Shown one piece after another: positions 34,865 through 48,698 of a stretch of DNA of 64,000 nucleotides. Position 1 is the first letter of the stretch. The number at the start of each line of letters is the position of its first letter. The notes beneath the pieces are model-generated. The model made no database searches and was not told where the DNA came from. It worked only from the letters and a program-made list of their open reading frames with translations. Location of the stretch: the NCBI GenBank assembly GCA_902579285.1, contig CACHGA010000001.1, positions 287,411 through 351,410 on the forward strand, written 5' to 3'. The translations under genes and the position numbers were made by a program. The DNA comes from an uncultured Pelagibacteraceae bacterium (GTDB lineage Bacteria; Pseudomonadota; Alphaproteobacteria; Pelagibacterales; Pelagibacteraceae).

Positions 34865-34918
34865 CATAGTGCGTCAGAAAATTTTTAATTGTTTATATTA
34901 AAGAAGAAGCAGAGATTT

Positions 34919-34945
34919 AAAGGGGCGTTCTGTTGCCAGGTGCCC
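34919..34945 (+). repeat. Direct repeat R1-right (3' end of tmRNA coding piece, attR-like)
   Basis: Identical 27 bp to 33099-33125. On the minus strand GGGCACCTGGCAACAGAACGCCC forms a stem with an inner CTG-GCAA-CAG hairpin. Confidence 0.95.
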
Positions 34946-35165
34946 CGGACCCCGTTTACTTAATTAACAAGTTAATTAAGCAGCAAGTGCAAATTTATTA
35001 TTTGCATTTATAATTAGCCCGTTACGTCGGAACCATCTCGAACGAAAGAATAGCCTTTAGACACTCGTCGATTCTGATTCACCCCCATAAGTTGTAAATG
35101 GTGGAGGTGGTGGGTACTGCCCCCACGTCCGCAATGTTTATTACGAAACTCGTTTATCGTCATAG
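34920..35165 (-). ncRNA. ssrA: Two-piece (circularly permuted) tmRNA: acceptor piece (about 35165-35099), 12-nt loop, coding piece (35086 to about 34920)
   Basis: On minus strand: T-arm GTGGGGGCAGTACCCAC and acceptor CACCTCC-ACCA (ends 35099), loop, then GGGGGTGAATCAGAATCGAC (starts 35086) whose GGGGGTG pairs with CACCTCC. Tag reading frame GCA AAT AAT AAA TTT GCA CTT GCT GCT TAA (35005-34976) = ANNKFALAA*. Outer ends approximate. Confidence 0.9.
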
Positions 35166-35224
35166 TTGGAAAACCAACAGATATAATATAAAATCAAAAA
35201 ATAAAGATTCAATAAATAATTTAA

Positions 35225-36172
35225 ATGAAACTCACAAAAGAGCAAAAAAGCGAAATTTTAGAACAACAATCACAAAAGAATGTAACTAAAAGGGTGACTT
35301 CTCCAGAACTAGAAAAAATTCTTTATGAAGCAATGCCAGTCTTAGACCATGGTTTTGTGAGAGTAGTTGATTATATGGGGGATGACACCTCTATAGTTCA
35401 ATCTGCAAGAGTTTCATACGGGAAAGGCACAAAAAAAGTTTCAACAGACAATGGTTTGATAAAATATTTAATGAGACATCGACATAGCACCCCCTTTGAA
35501 ATGTGTGAAATTAAATATCATATCAAACTTCCAATTTTTATCGCCAGACAATGGATTAGACATAGAACAGCAAATGTGAACGAATATTCTGCAAGATATT
35601 CTATTATGGATAAAGAATTTTACGTTCCTTCAAAAGAAAATCTAGCTGCTCAATCTACAAATAATAGACAAGGTAGAGGTGATTTAATAAACGGAACACA
35701 AGCCGATAGTATTTTAAAAATATTAAAGGAAGACGCTGAAAGAAATTACAAACATTATGAAGAAATGCTTAATGAAAAATATGATGGAAGTATAATTGAT
35801 GATAATAAAAAAGGTTTAGCGAGGGAATTAGCCAGGATGAATTTAACACTTAATTCTTATACCCAATGGTATTGGAAAACTGATTTATTAAATCTTCTAA
35901 ATTTTTTAGCTTTAAGGGCAGATAGTCATGCACAATTTGAAATCAGAGAGTACGCAAGCACAATGTTAAACACGGTAAAAAAATGGGTACCTATAACTTA
36001 TGATGCTTTTATTGATTACAGAGTCGGAGGAATGGAGATTTCAGCAAAAGGTAAAATAGTAATTCAAAAAATGATTAAAGGTGAAAAGTGCGATATCAAC
36101 AGCTCAGGCTTGTCAAAAAGAGAATGGAATGAGTTGATGCAATCGTTTGGTTTTACCCAATATCTTTCATAA
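35225..36172 (+). CDS. thyX: Flavin-dependent thymidylate synthase ThyX
   Basis: '[43 protein letters not shown]' contains the ThyX RHR motif. Confidence 0.96.
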   Translation: MKLTKEQKSEILEQQSQKNVTKRVTSPELEKILYEAMPVLDHGFVRVVDYMGDDTSIVQSARVSYGKGTKKVSTDNGLIKYLMRHRHSTPFEMCEIKYHIKLPIFIARQWIRHRTANVNEYSARYSIMDKEFYVPSKENLAAQSTNNRQGRGDLINGTQADSILKILKEDAERNYKHYEEMLNEKYDGSIIDDNKKGLARELARMNLTLNSYTQWYWKTDLLNLLNFLALRADSHAQFEIREYASTMLNTVKKWVPITYDAFIDYRVGGMEISAKGKIVIQKMIKGEKCDINSSGLSKREWNELMQSFGFTQYLS

Positions 36173-36977
36173 TTTTTTTTGCGATATCTAAAAATATTTT
36201 AGATATTTCATGATCTGGTTCTTTATAGGTCAATGGCAAACCAAGATCAGCAGACTCTCTTAGTTGTGTGCTTATAGGTATTTGACCAAGAAATTTTTTG
36301 TCAAATTGTTTTGCAGTTTTTTCAACCCCACCTTCTCCAAATATATTGTATTTTTTTCCATCATCACCTTTAAAAAAGCTCATGTTATCAACTAAACCAA
36401 GAATTTTTATTTTAGTTTTATCGAACATTTGAATACCTCTTTGTACATCCATTAAAGCTAGCTCTTGGGGTGTTGAAACAATAATTGATCCATCAACTTT
36501 GATATCTTGTGCGAAAGTAAGCTGCGTATCTCCAGTTCCTGGAGGCATATCAATAATTAAAAAATCTAAATCTTTCCAAGCTACTTTTTCAGTTAAAGTT
36601 TTGATAGCACTTATAACCATAGGACCTCTCCAAATCATTGGAGTTTTCTCATCAACTAAAAAACCTAAAGACATAAATTGTGCTCCATATTTTTCTAACG
36701 GGAATAACAATTTTCCGTCACTCTTTGGTTTTTCATTAAGACCTATAACTTTTGGAAGAGATGGGCCATAAATGTCGGCATCTAGTAAGCCAACTTTTTT
36801 ACCTAGTTTTTGAAGTGCAAAAGTTAAATTTATTGCAAAAGTTGATTTACCGACCCCGCCTTTAGCGCTAGAGACCATTATTGTAAAATTGGTGCCTTTT
36901 ATTGGGTTTTTTTTGAATTCTTTCGGAGCAGGTTTTTCTTTGGGTTTTTTGTTAGTTTCGGCTTTGTTTTCAGACAT
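36153..36977 (-). CDS. mrp: Mrp/NBP35-family P-loop Fe-S carrier
   Basis: '[45 protein letters not shown]', '[18 protein letters not shown]'. Confidence 0.94.
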   Translation of the reverse strand: MSENKAETNKKPKEKPAPKEFKKNPIKGTNFTIMVSSAKGGVGKSTFAINLTFALQKLGKKVGLLDADIYGPSLPKVIGLNEKPKSDGKLLFPLEKYGAQFMSLGFLVDEKTPMIWRGPMVISAIKTLTEKVAWKDLDFLIIDMPPGTGDTQLTFAQDIKVDGSIIVSTPQELALMDVQRGIQMFDKTKIKILGLVDNMSFFKGDDGKKYNIFGEGGVEKTAKQFDKKFLGQIPISTQLRESADLGLPLTYKEPDHEISKIFLDIAKKIMKDIG

Positions 36978-37031
36978 TATATCGCTTCATCATAACTTGT
37001 TTTTATTCAAAAAGTCACTATATAAAGTGTC

Positions 37032-38141
37032 ATGTCAAAAGACGATAATATATTCAAAAATGATTCACCATGGGGATCGCCTCCTGGTGGTGGACAAGGT
37101 AGAGGTGATGGAAATGGATCAGGACAAAGACGACAACCACCTAATATTGACGACTTAATAAGAAAAGCACAAGGTTCAGTTGGCAGAATTTTTCCAGGTG
37201 GAAAAGGAGGCAACAAACCAATTTATTTAGGAATTATAGTTTTATTAGTACTATGGGCTCTAAGCGGTCTTTATAGAGTATTACCAGACGAGCAAGGTGT
37301 AGTTTTAAGGTTTGGAAAATTTGTAACAACAACTCAACCTGGTTTAAATTATCATATTCCATATCCTATTGAGAGAGTTCTCACACCCAAAGTAACAAAA
37401 GTAAATCGTATAGATGTAGGTTTTAGATCAGAAAGTGATAGCGGAAGATCATCAGGTGTAGGAGATGTTTCAGAAGAAAGTTTAATGTTAACAGGTGATG
37501 AAAATATTGTAGACATAGACTATTCAGTTTTTTGGGTAATAAAAGATGCAGGAAAATTTCTCTTTAATATTCAAAGTCCATTAGAGACAGTAAAAGCAGC
37601 CTCAGAAACAGCTATGAGAGAAGTCATTGCGAAAAGCCAAATTCAATCAATTTTAACCGAAGGAAGATCAAAAATAGAAACTGAGGTACAAGAAATTACA
37701 CAAGGAATTTTAGATGAATATGGTTCGGGAATTCAAGTTACACAAGTACAAACACAAAAAGCAGATCCACCTGATCAAGTAATTGATGCTTTTAGAGATG
37801 TTCAAGCGGCGCGAGCTGATAGAGAAAGATCAAAAAACGAAGCAGAGGCATATGCTAACGACGTTATACCAAGAGCGCGAGGTGAAGCTGAGAAAGTTTT
37901 ACAACAAGCGGAAGCATATAAAAAAGAAGTTGTAGCAAAAGCTGAGGGTGAAGCTAGTAGATTTTTAGCTATATATAATGAGTATAAAGACGCGAAACAA
38001 GTAACTCAAGAAAGAATGTATTTAGAAACAATGGAAAAAGTTTTAGCTGATATTGATAAAGTTATTATTGATAAAAACTCAGGTTCAGGGGTAGTTCCTT
38101 ATTTACCACTTCCTGAAATTAAGAAGAAAGCACAACAATGA
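37032..38141 (+). CDS. hflK: HflK
   Basis: Gly-rich N-terminus, TM, 'LPDEQGVVLRFGKFVTTTQPGLNYHIPYPIE', SPFH domain. Confidence 0.95.
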   Translation: MSKDDNIFKNDSPWGSPPGGGQGRGDGNGSGQRRQPPNIDDLIRKAQGSVGRIFPGGKGGNKPIYLGIIVLLVLWALSGLYRVLPDEQGVVLRFGKFVTTTQPGLNYHIPYPIERVLTPKVTKVNRIDVGFRSESDSGRSSGVGDVSEESLMLTGDENIVDIDYSVFWVIKDAGKFLFNIQSPLETVKAASETAMREVIAKSQIQSILTEGRSKIETEVQEITQGILDEYGSGIQVTQVQTQKADPPDQVIDAFRDVQAARADRERSKNEAEAYANDVIPRARGEAEKVLQQAEAYKKEVVAKAEGEASRFLAIYNEYKDAKQVTQERMYLETMEKVLADIDKVIIDKNSGSGVVPYLPLPEIKKKAQQ

Positions 38142-39010
38142 AAAAAATTTTAATAGGTGCATTAGTTGTTTTGGGCGTTGTAGCTTACCAAGCTTTATTT
38201 GTAGTTCAAGAAATTAACCAAGCAATTGTTTTACAATTTGGTGACCCAAAAAAAATAATTACAAAACCAGGATTAAATTATAAAATCCCTTTCATACAAA
38301 ACGTAGTATATTTAGATCGTAGAGTATTAAACTTAGACAATCCACCAGAAGAAGTAATTGCAGCAGACCAAAAAAGATTAATCGTTGATGCTTTTGCAAG
38401 ATTTAAAATTGTTGACCCGTTAAAATTCTATATATCGGTTGGAAATGAAAGAGTGGCAAGATCGAGACTAGCCACGATAATAAATTCAAGAATTAGAAGT
38501 GTGTTAGGTACCCAAGAACTAGCAACACTCTTATCAACCGATAGAGCGGTCCACATGGGAACAATTCAAAACGATGTAAATACAGAAGCCCAAAATTTTG
38601 GAATTACTATTGTTGATGTAAGAATAAAGAGGGCTGATTTACCACCTGCTAACAGTGAAGCAATTTACGCACGAATGCAGACAGAAAGACAAAGAGAGGC
38701 AAAAGAATTCAGAGCTCAAGGAGCTGAGATGGCCGCAAAAATAACTTCAACTGCCGACAAAGAAGTTACCGTAATTCTGGCAAATGCTAACAAACAGTCA
38801 GAGATCATGAAAGGTGAAGGAGATGGTACAAGAAATAGAATTTTTGCGCAGGCTTTTGGAAAAGATCCAGAGTTTTTTGGGTTTTACCGAGCTATGCAAT
38901 CATACGAAAAAGCGCTAATCGGTGGTGACACATCTCTAATTTTATCACCAGATAGCGATTTCTTTAAATTTTTTGGAAATACCGGAGTTATAAAAAGTAA
39001 AAAACAATAG
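38138..39010 (+). CDS. hflC: HflC
   Basis: 'VVQEINQAIVLQFGDPKKIITKPGLNYKIPFIQNVVYLDRRVLNLD', SPFH domain, follows hflK. Confidence 0.95.
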   Translation: MKKILIGALVVLGVVAYQALFVVQEINQAIVLQFGDPKKIITKPGLNYKIPFIQNVVYLDRRVLNLDNPPEEVIAADQKRLIVDAFARFKIVDPLKFYISVGNERVARSRLATIINSRIRSVLGTQELATLLSTDRAVHMGTIQNDVNTEAQNFGITIVDVRIKRADLPPANSEAIYARMQTERQREAKEFRAQGAEMAAKITSTADKEVTVILANANKQSEIMKGEGDGTRNRIFAQAFGKDPEFFGFYRAMQSYEKALIGGDTSLILSPDSDFFKFFGNTGVIKSKKQ

Positions 39011-39017
39011 TCACGGC

Positions 39018-39203
39018 ATGAAGGAATTCGTTATTGCTATTGGCTTAGTTTTGCTAATTGAAGGTATTTTATGCGCAGTTTTTCCAAATAAAATCATTAA
39101 TATGTCCAAATTAATACAGAATATATCGCCAGATACTTTAAGAAAATTTGGTTTTGTATTTGCAATAATAGGATTTATTATAATTTGGTATATAAAAAAA
39201 TAA
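39018..39203 (+). CDS. DUF2065-like small membrane protein
   Basis: 61 aa, two TM segments, between hflC and the HtrA-type protease. Confidence 0.7.
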   Translation: MKEFVIAIGLVLLIEGILCAVFPNKIINMSKLIQNISPDTLRKFGFVFAIIGFIIIWYIKK

Positions 39204-40294
39204 TGAAGTTAAGTTATAAAAAATTCTATATCTGGTTTGTATTTTTCTATTTTATATTTAATATTGAAGGACATACTAAAAATCCTCCCTCATCATTTGC
39301 AGATTTAGCAGATGAACTAATGCCATCAGTTGTTAATATTTCAACTACTCAAACAATAAAAACACAAGCAAATCCTTTTCCATTTCAATTTCCTCCAGGC
39401 TCACCATTTGGAGAAATGTTCAAAGAATTTGATAAACCAACAGAAAGAAAAGCTACTTCTCTTGGATCAGGATTTATAATTGAAAAAAATGGAACTGTGA
39501 TAACCAATAACCATGTCATTGCAAACGCAGAAGATATTATAGTGAGAGTTAATAATAAAGAATATCAAGCTAAGGTAATAGGCGCCGATCCTTATTCTGA
39601 TATAGCAGTATTAAAAATTGATACATCAGATATTTTTAAAACTGTAGAGTTTGGAAATTCAGACAAATCAAGAGTTGGTGATTGGGTAGTTGCTATTGGA
39701 AATCCTTTTGGATTAGGAGGAACAGTTACGTCTGGAATAATATCTGCACGAAACAGGGATATTAATTTAACAAGATATGATGATTTTATTCAAACGGACG
39801 CATCAATCAACCAAGGTAATTCTGGTGGACCTCTATTTAATCTAGATGGAGATGTAATTGGAATAAATACTGCAATCATAAGCCCCTCAGGAGCAAGCAG
39901 TGGAATTGGTTTTGCAATACCCGCGAACTATGCCTCAACTATCATTAACCAATTAATAAAATTTGGTGAAACAAAAAGAGGCTGGTTAGGAGTTAGAATT
40001 CAAGAAGTTACAAAAGAAATGGCCTCAGTCGCAAATCTTGGTGATCCAAGAGGTGCGTTTATCGGCGGAGTCTCCGAAGGAAGTCCTGCTGAAAAAGGAG
40101 GCATGAAAAGTGGAGACATAGTTCTAGAATTTGATGGCCAAAAAATAAAAACAATGCGTAACCTTCCAAAGGTAGTAGCAAATACACCACCAAACAAACG
40201 TGTTGCATTAAAAGTTTGGAGAGATAAAAAAACAATTACTTTAAAATTGACTTTAGGCAGAATGGAGTCAGCAGAAGAATTTAAAAAACAATAG
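39203..40294 (+). CDS. Periplasmic serine protease of HtrA/DegP-DegS family, single PDZ
   Basis: 'VITNNHVIANA', 'DPYSDIAVLKID', 'DASINQGNSGGPLFNLDGDVIGINTAI', one PDZ. Confidence 0.94.
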   Translation: MKLSYKKFYIWFVFFYFIFNIEGHTKNPPSSFADLADELMPSVVNISTTQTIKTQANPFPFQFPPGSPFGEMFKEFDKPTERKATSLGSGFIIEKNGTVITNNHVIANAEDIIVRVNNKEYQAKVIGADPYSDIAVLKIDTSDIFKTVEFGNSDKSRVGDWVVAIGNPFGLGGTVTSGIISARNRDINLTRYDDFIQTDASINQGNSGGPLFNLDGDVIGINTAIISPSGASSGIGFAIPANYASTIINQLIKFGETKRGWLGVRIQEVTKEMASVANLGDPRGAFIGGVSEGSPAEKGGMKSGDIVLEFDGQKIKTMRNLPKVVANTPPNKRVALKVWRDKKTITLKLTLGRMESAEEFKKQ

Positions 40295-40295
40295 T

Positions 40296-41207
40296 TTGTC
40301 AAAAAAAATTATACTTTTATTTGGTCCTACTGCATCTGGAAAATCAAGATTGGCAATTGATATAGCAAAAAAATATAATGGAGAAATCTTAAATGCAGAT
40401 AGTATGCAGGTATATAAAGAAATTAAAATACTCTCTGCGCGACCAGAAAAAAGTGAAATTAAACATCATTTTTATGGTTTCATATCAGCAAAGAATACTT
40501 TTTCTGCAGGTAAATGGTGTAAGTTAGTAGCAAAAAAAATAAAAGAGATACAAAAAAAAAATAAAACTCCAATTGTAGTTGGTGGAACTGGACTTTACTT
40601 TAGAGCATTAATTGAAGGTCTAGTTAAAATACCAAAAGTAAAAAAATTAGATTATTCTCATTTAAATCCCATTGGAAGATGGATGATGGGAAATCATTAT
40701 CATAAAAAAAACCCAACAATTTTTGAAGGTATAAATAGAAATGATATTCAACGCGTTTCGAGAGCTATTTCAGTTTACGAAGGAACAGGTTTAACTCTAA
40801 AGGAATGGCAAAATAAAGAAAATAAAAAATATTTTAATTCATCTGACTTTATTAAGTTATGTCTATTACCTCCAAAAGATGATTTAGAAAAAAAAATAAA
40901 TAGTAGATTTACTCAAATGTTAAAAAAAGGCGCTTTAGATGAAGTAAGAAAATATAATAAAAAATTTTTTGTCCCGGCCTCTCATATTTCTGCTAACTCG
41001 ATAATAGGTATTTATGAAATTGGTTTATATTTACAAAAGTCTATAACTCTTAAAAATCTAAAAGATAGAGTTCTAATCAGAACTCGGCAATATGCTAAAA
41101 GGCAATATACATGGCAAAGAGGCCAGATGCAGGATTGGAAGCAGTTTACTGATACCAATTATCTTGATTTAAGAAAAAAAATTCTAAGTTATTTATCTAA
41201 AACTTGA
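40296..41207 (+). CDS. miaA: tRNA dimethylallyltransferase
   Basis: 'LLFGPTASGKSRLAIDIAKKYNGEILNADSMQVYKE', 'VVGGTGLYFRALIEGL', 'RTRQYAKRQYTWQRGQ'. Confidence 0.96.
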   Translation: MSKKIILLFGPTASGKSRLAIDIAKKYNGEILNADSMQVYKEIKILSARPEKSEIKHHFYGFISAKNTFSAGKWCKLVAKKIKEIQKKNKTPIVVGGTGLYFRALIEGLVKIPKVKKLDYSHLNPIGRWMMGNHYHKKNPTIFEGINRNDIQRVSRAISVYEGTGLTLKEWQNKENKKYFNSSDFIKLCLLPPKDDLEKKINSRFTQMLKKGALDEVRKYNKKFFVPASHISANSIIGIYEIGLYLQKSITLKNLKDRVLIRTRQYAKRQYTWQRGQMQDWKQFTDTNYLDLRKKILSYLSKT

Positions 41208-41237
41208 CCCAAAATTTTCCTAAGATAGATTATATTT

Positions 41238-43009
41238 ATGGGAAAATTAATATCAGGCGCTGAAATAGTTTTTAAAGTTTTAGAGCATCACAAGGTAGAA
41301 CATATATTCGGGTATCCAGGGGGAGCTGTTTTACCAATTTATGATGAACTTAAAAACCATAAAACAATAAAACATATTTTGGCTCGACACGAACAAGGCG
41401 CAGGGCATGCAGCAGAGGGATACGCACGTTCATCTGGAAAGCCAGGAGTTTTATTAGTCACTTCCGGGCCTGGAGCTACAAACGCTGTAACTGCTCTTAC
41501 AGATGCTTATATGGACTCTGTCCCATTAGTTTGCATAAGTGGTCAAGTCCCAACTCATTTAATCGGAACAGATGCATTTCAAGAATGTGATACGACTGGA
41601 ATTACTAGACCTTGTACAAAACATAATTGGTTGGTTAAAGATGTAAACGATTTGGCAAAAATAATGGATTTAGCATTTGAAGTTGCAACAACTGGTAGAC
41701 CTGGACCAGTTCTTGTAGATATACCAAAAGATATTCAATTTAAAAAAACAAATTTTATTTTAAAAAGTTCAAACAAGAAAAAATTAAATGGCAAATCAAG
41801 TCCGAATGGAAAAATAAGCTCAAGTGATTTAGATAATGTTATTAATTTGATGAAAAAGTCTTCAAAACCAATTTTTTATACCGGGGGTGGAGTAATTAAT
41901 TCAGGCCCAGATGCAAGTAAATCGTTAAGGGAACTTGTTTCATTAACTGGTTTTCCAATAACATCTACTTTGCAAGGTCTTGGAGCTTATCCAGGTGACG
42001 ATCCTTTGTTTTTAGGAATGCTGGGAATGCACGGAACATATGAGGCGAACAACTCTATGTACAGTTGTGATCTAATGATAAATATTGGAGCAAGGTTTGA
42101 TGATAGAATAACCGGAAAAGTAGATGAGTTTTCACCAAAGTCAAAAAAAATTCATGTAGATATTGATCCATCATCGATTGGGAAAAACATCAAAGTAGAT
42201 TTAGCAGTTGTGAGTGATGTTGGTAGCTTTCTAAAAGCTTTAAATAAGAGAATAAAAGATAAACATAAAGATTTTTTAAACTCTAACAAACAAAATATTT
42301 CAAAATGGTGGAAGGACATAGATAAGTGGAGACAAAAAAAATCCTTAAGCTTTAAAAATAGCAAAGAAGTTATTAAACCACAGTATGCGGTGCAAAGACT
42401 TTACGAGTTATCAAAAAACCAAGATACTTATATTACAACTGAGGTAGGCCAGCACCAAATGTGGGCTGCTCAGCATTATAAATTTAACAAACCAAATAGA
42501 TGGATGACTTCAGGTGGACTTGGCACAATGGGATACGGCTTACCAGCTGCAGTAGGTGTTCAAATTGCTCACCCAGATAAACTTGTTATCGATATCGCTG
42601 GAGAAGCATCTGTTTTGATGACCATGCAAGAAATGTCTACAGCTGTACAATACAAACTGCCGATTAAAATATTTATTTTAAACAATCAGTACATGGGGAT
42701 GGTTAGACAGTGGCAGGAACTTTTACATGAAAAAAATTATTCCGAAAGTTATACTGAAGCTTTACCAGATTTTGTTAAATTAGCTGAAGCATACGGTTGC
42801 GTGGGAATTCAAGCAACAAAACCAGAGGAGCTAGACGAAAAAATAAATGAAATGATTAATACAAAAGAACCAGTTATATTTGACTGTAGAGTTGACCCAG
42901 CTGAGAATTGTTTTCCAATGATACCTTCTGGAAAACCCCATAATCAAATGTTACTTGGTCCTGAAGATGAAAAAGAAGAAGTATCAGACGAAGGTAAGAC
43001 TTTAGTATA

Positions 43010-43010
<1 letters not shown>
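41238..43010 (+). CDS. ilvB: Acetolactate synthase large subunit
   Basis: 'GYPGGAVLPIYDEL', 'HEQGAGHAAEGYARSSGKPGV', 'GLGTMGYGLPAAVG', ThDP motif. Confidence 0.97.
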
Positions 43011-44594
<1,584 letters not shown>

Positions 44595-44686
44595 CCCAAT
44601 CTGGCCAAAATTTCTAAATTTCTTAATAAATATTTTGCAAATTAACGTATTAATTGTATTATATTTATCATCAAAAATTAAACAAA

Positions 44687-46252
44687 ATGGAAGATAAAAA
44701 CAGAATTATAATATTTGATACGACCATGCGAGATGGCGAACAATCTCCTGGCGCATCAATGAGTCTTGAGGAAAAAATTCAAATATCTAGAGTATTTGAT
44801 GAACTTGGTATTGATATTATAGAGGCTGGTTTCCCAATCGCATCTCCTGGGGATTTTGAAGCTGTTACAGCTATAAGTAAAATTTTAAAAAAATCAGTTC
44901 CTGCTGGTCTTGCAAGACATACAAAAAAAGATATTGATGCTTGTCACGAAGCATTAAAATCTGCCAAAAGATTTAGAATACATACTTTTATTTCAACAAG
45001 TTCACTTCACATGAAACACAAATTAAATAAAACACCCGAACAAGTAATTGATTCAATTAAAGAACATGTTACTTATGCTAGAAAATTTACAGATGATGTA
45101 GAGTGGTCTTGCGAGGATGGTACAAGAACTGACATGGATTTTATGTGCAAGACAGTCGAGCTAGCAATTAAATGTGGTGCTAAAACAATAAATATACCTG
45201 ATACAGTTGGTTATACAGTTCCCTCAGAGTTTAAAAAGATTATTGAAACTTTAACAAACAAAGTTCCAAATATTGATAAAGCAATTTTATCGGTTCATTG
45301 CCACAACGATTTAGGCCTAGCAGTAGCAAATTCACTTGCAGGAGTTTCCGCTGGTGCAAGACAAGTTGAATGTACAATAAATGGTATTGGTGAAAGAGCA
45401 GGAAATGCAGCATTAGAGGAAATTGTTATGGCAATGAAAACTAGAAGTGACTTAATGCCATTCAAAACTGGAATTAATACAAAATTAATAAGCAAAGCAT
45501 CTAAAACTGTTTCAAATGCTACTGGATTTCCAGTTCAATTCAATAAAGCTATCGTAGGAAAAAATGCTTTTGCTCATGAGTCAGGTATCCACCAGGATGG
45601 AATGCTTAAAAATAGAAACACATATGAGATAATGACACCCGAAAGTGTGGGAGTTAAAAAAACTTCTCTAGTAATGGGAAAACACTCGGGAAGACATGCC
45701 TTTAAAGATAAATTAAGTGATCTTGGATATGCAGGGGTAACAGATGATGTAATTCAAACTGCATTTGGAAAGTTCAAAATTTTAGCTGACAAGAAAAAAC
45801 ATGTTTATGATGAAGACATTATTGCGTTAGTAGATGATAGTTTAATTAAAGAAAGCAATGTAATTAATTTAAAATCTTTGAAAGTATTTGCAGGAACTGG
45901 AGAACCTCAAAAAGCAGAGATGACACTTGAAGTTTATGGTGAGCTTAAAAAAGCTAACGAAACAGGAGATGGTCCAGTTGATGCAATTTTTAAATGTATT
46001 AAAAAATTATATCCGCATGATGTAAAACTACAATTATACCAAGTTCATGCTGTAACTGAAGGAACTGACGCTCAAGCAACTGTGAGTGTAAGGATTGAAG
46101 AGAAAGGCAAAACAACTGTTGGTCAAGCTGCCGACACAGATACTCTTGTTGCTTCTGCCAATGCTTATTTAAATGCATTAAATAAGATGATTATTAAAAG
46201 AGAAAAAACCGCTCCTGAAGAGTTTGAGCAAGAGAGAATGAAAGGTATATAA
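44687..46252 (+). CDS. leuA: 2-isopropylmalate synthase
   Basis: '[20 protein letters not shown]', '[42 protein letters not shown]'. Start likely at the internal ATG 44687. Confidence 0.97.
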   Translation: MEDKNRIIIFDTTMRDGEQSPGASMSLEEKIQISRVFDELGIDIIEAGFPIASPGDFEAVTAISKILKKSVPAGLARHTKKDIDACHEALKSAKRFRIHTFISTSSLHMKHKLNKTPEQVIDSIKEHVTYARKFTDDVEWSCEDGTRTDMDFMCKTVELAIKCGAKTINIPDTVGYTVPSEFKKIIETLTNKVPNIDKAILSVHCHNDLGLAVANSLAGVSAGARQVECTINGIGERAGNAALEEIVMAMKTRSDLMPFKTGINTKLISKASKTVSNATGFPVQFNKAIVGKNAFAHESGIHQDGMLKNRNTYEIMTPESVGVKKTSLVMGKHSGRHAFKDKLSDLGYAGVTDDVIQTAFGKFKILADKKKHVYDEDIIALVDDSLIKESNVINLKSLKVFAGTGEPQKAEMTLEVYGELKKANETGDGPVDAIFKCIKKLYPHDVKLQLYQVHAVTEGTDAQATVSVRIEEKGKTTVGQAADTDTLVASANAYLNALNKMIIKREKTAPEEFEQERMKGI

Positions 46253-46256
46253 ATAA

Positions 46257-47291
<1,035 letters not shown>

Positions 47292-47309
47292 TTTATTGAT
47301 ATTTAAGCA

Positions 47310-48182
47310 ATGGCAACAAGCAGAGATGATTTTGGAATAGCTATTCGCTCTGCTTTATTGCAGAGAGGAGCAAAACAAAAATTTTCTCTTTTCGTATTAA
47401 TATTAGCTTCTATTTTAATTTTTACTTTAGACAATTTAGAACTTAAACCTGTTAAAGTCTTGCGAGGAGTCATAAATGATGGGGTATATCGTTTATCTGC
47501 CATATCTTCTTCACCAATATCATTTGCATCCGCCTCAAAAAATTTTTTATCAACGCATTTAAATATTTATAAAGAAAATGAGGAATTAAAAAAGAAAATC
47601 GAGATACTAGAAAAAGATAGATTTGATACTCTTTATCTTCAAACAGAAAATAATAAGTTACAAGAGGTCTTAGACCTAGACAAAACAACTGCCTATTCAA
47701 CAATTGGTGCTAAGATAATGTTAGACAAAAACAGTCCTTACTTAAATTCTGTAATTATTAACAAAGGATCAAACGTTGGAATAAAACTTGGAATGCCAGT
47801 ATTGAGCAAAGGAAATTTGGTTGGAAGAATTGTAGAAGTTAATTATATTTCATCAAGAATTTTATTACTAAATGATCTTAATAGTAAAATACCTGCAGTA
47901 ATTTCTCCAACAGGAGAACAAGCTATTCTTTCTGGTATAGGGCAAAAAAACCCTACATTAGAATATCTTCCTGATAGTTTCCAAAACGTAGACAATCTTA
48001 CAGTTTATACATCGGGCAAAGATGGAGTTTTGTTTCCAGGAATTTCAATAGGAAAAATTATAAGAGATGAAGATGATGAAAGTGATGAAGACAGGATCAG
48101 AGTTAAACTTTTTAGTGATCCGACACAGATACTTTATGTTAATGTCGTTTTAGATAAATCAAATGATGAAGAGGCAAAGTAA
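47310..48182 (+). CDS. mreC: Rod shape-determining protein MreC
   Basis: TM, coiled-coil, 'INKGSNVGIKLGMPVLSKGNLVGRIVEVNYISSRILLLNDLNSKIPA'. Confidence 0.95.
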   Translation: MATSRDDFGIAIRSALLQRGAKQKFSLFVLILASILIFTLDNLELKPVKVLRGVINDGVYRLSAISSSPISFASASKNFLSTHLNIYKENEELKKKIEILEKDRFDTLYLQTENNKLQEVLDLDKTTAYSTIGAKIMLDKNSPYLNSVIINKGSNVGIKLGMPVLSKGNLVGRIVEVNYISSRILLLNDLNSKIPAVISPTGEQAILSGIGQKNPTLEYLPDSFQNVDNLTVYTSGKDGVLFPGISIGKIIRDEDDESDEDRIRVKLFSDPTQILYVNVVLDKSNDEEAK

Positions 48183-48698
48183 ATGGCTATTAATGTAAAA
48201 GGCTTTAAAGATGGTTTATTAAGATCCTTACCATTAATTGTACTTATTTACGTTAGTATTTCAGAGTTTCAAACTCAGTTTTATTACTGGAAAATATTTT
48301 CTTTTAATCTTCAATTTATAATAATTTATTATTGGGTTTTAAGGGACCCATCTATTCTTGGATATGGGTTTATATTTTTATGTGGATTAGTGAATGATGT
48401 AGTTTTGAGCTTAAATCTTGGAACGAGCCCACTTTCTTACTTATTTGTATCCCTTGTAGCCGCTTATATAAGAACAGCAACGGTAAGAAGCACTCTAATA
48501 TCTGACTGGTTTACTTTTGTAATTGCGATAATGGGAGGCAATTTCATAACTTTTATTTTAATTAAAAATTTTTCGGATGTTGGAGTAAGTTATACTGATT
48601 TTTTCTACAACTCTTTATTTACATTTATATTATACCCTGCCTTTTGGGGGATTTTTGAATTATATAAAAGAGGTATTTCTTTGAGGGTTTATGATTAA
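48183..48698 (+). CDS. mreD: Rod shape-determining protein MreD
   Basis: Multi-TM protein with 'GFIFLCGLVNDVVLSLNLGTSPLSYL' between mreC and mrdA. Confidence 0.85.
   Translation: MAINVKGFKDGLLRSLPLIVLIYVSISEFQTQFYYWKIFSFNLQFIIIYYWVLRDPSILGYGFIFLCGLVNDVVLSLNLGTSPLSYLFVSLVAAYIRTATVRSTLISDWFTFVIAIMGGNFITFILIKNFSDVGVSYTDFFYNSLFTFILYPAFWGIFELYKRGISLRVYD

Larger units (their letters stand above)
33099..34945. mobile_element. Putative ssrA-integrated islet carrying two secreted-protein genes, bounded by 27-bp direct repeats
   Basis: 27-bp perfect direct repeats at 33099-33125 and 34919-34945. The right copy is within the 3' end of the tmRNA gene, the left copy lies 4 nt from the HDAC start. A second nested 48-bp direct repeat pair sits inside. 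No integrase within the islet. Confidence 0.7.

Noticed and set aside
35098-35289. Listed plus-strand ORF of 63 aa
   Set aside because: It overlaps the tmRNA acceptor piece and the thyX start region, and its product has no recognisable features. Better explained by RNA-gene sequence.
36889-37216. ORFs 36889-37158 (+) and 37007-37216 (-)
   Set aside because: Out-of-frame shadows overlapping mrp and the glycine-rich N-terminus of hflK.
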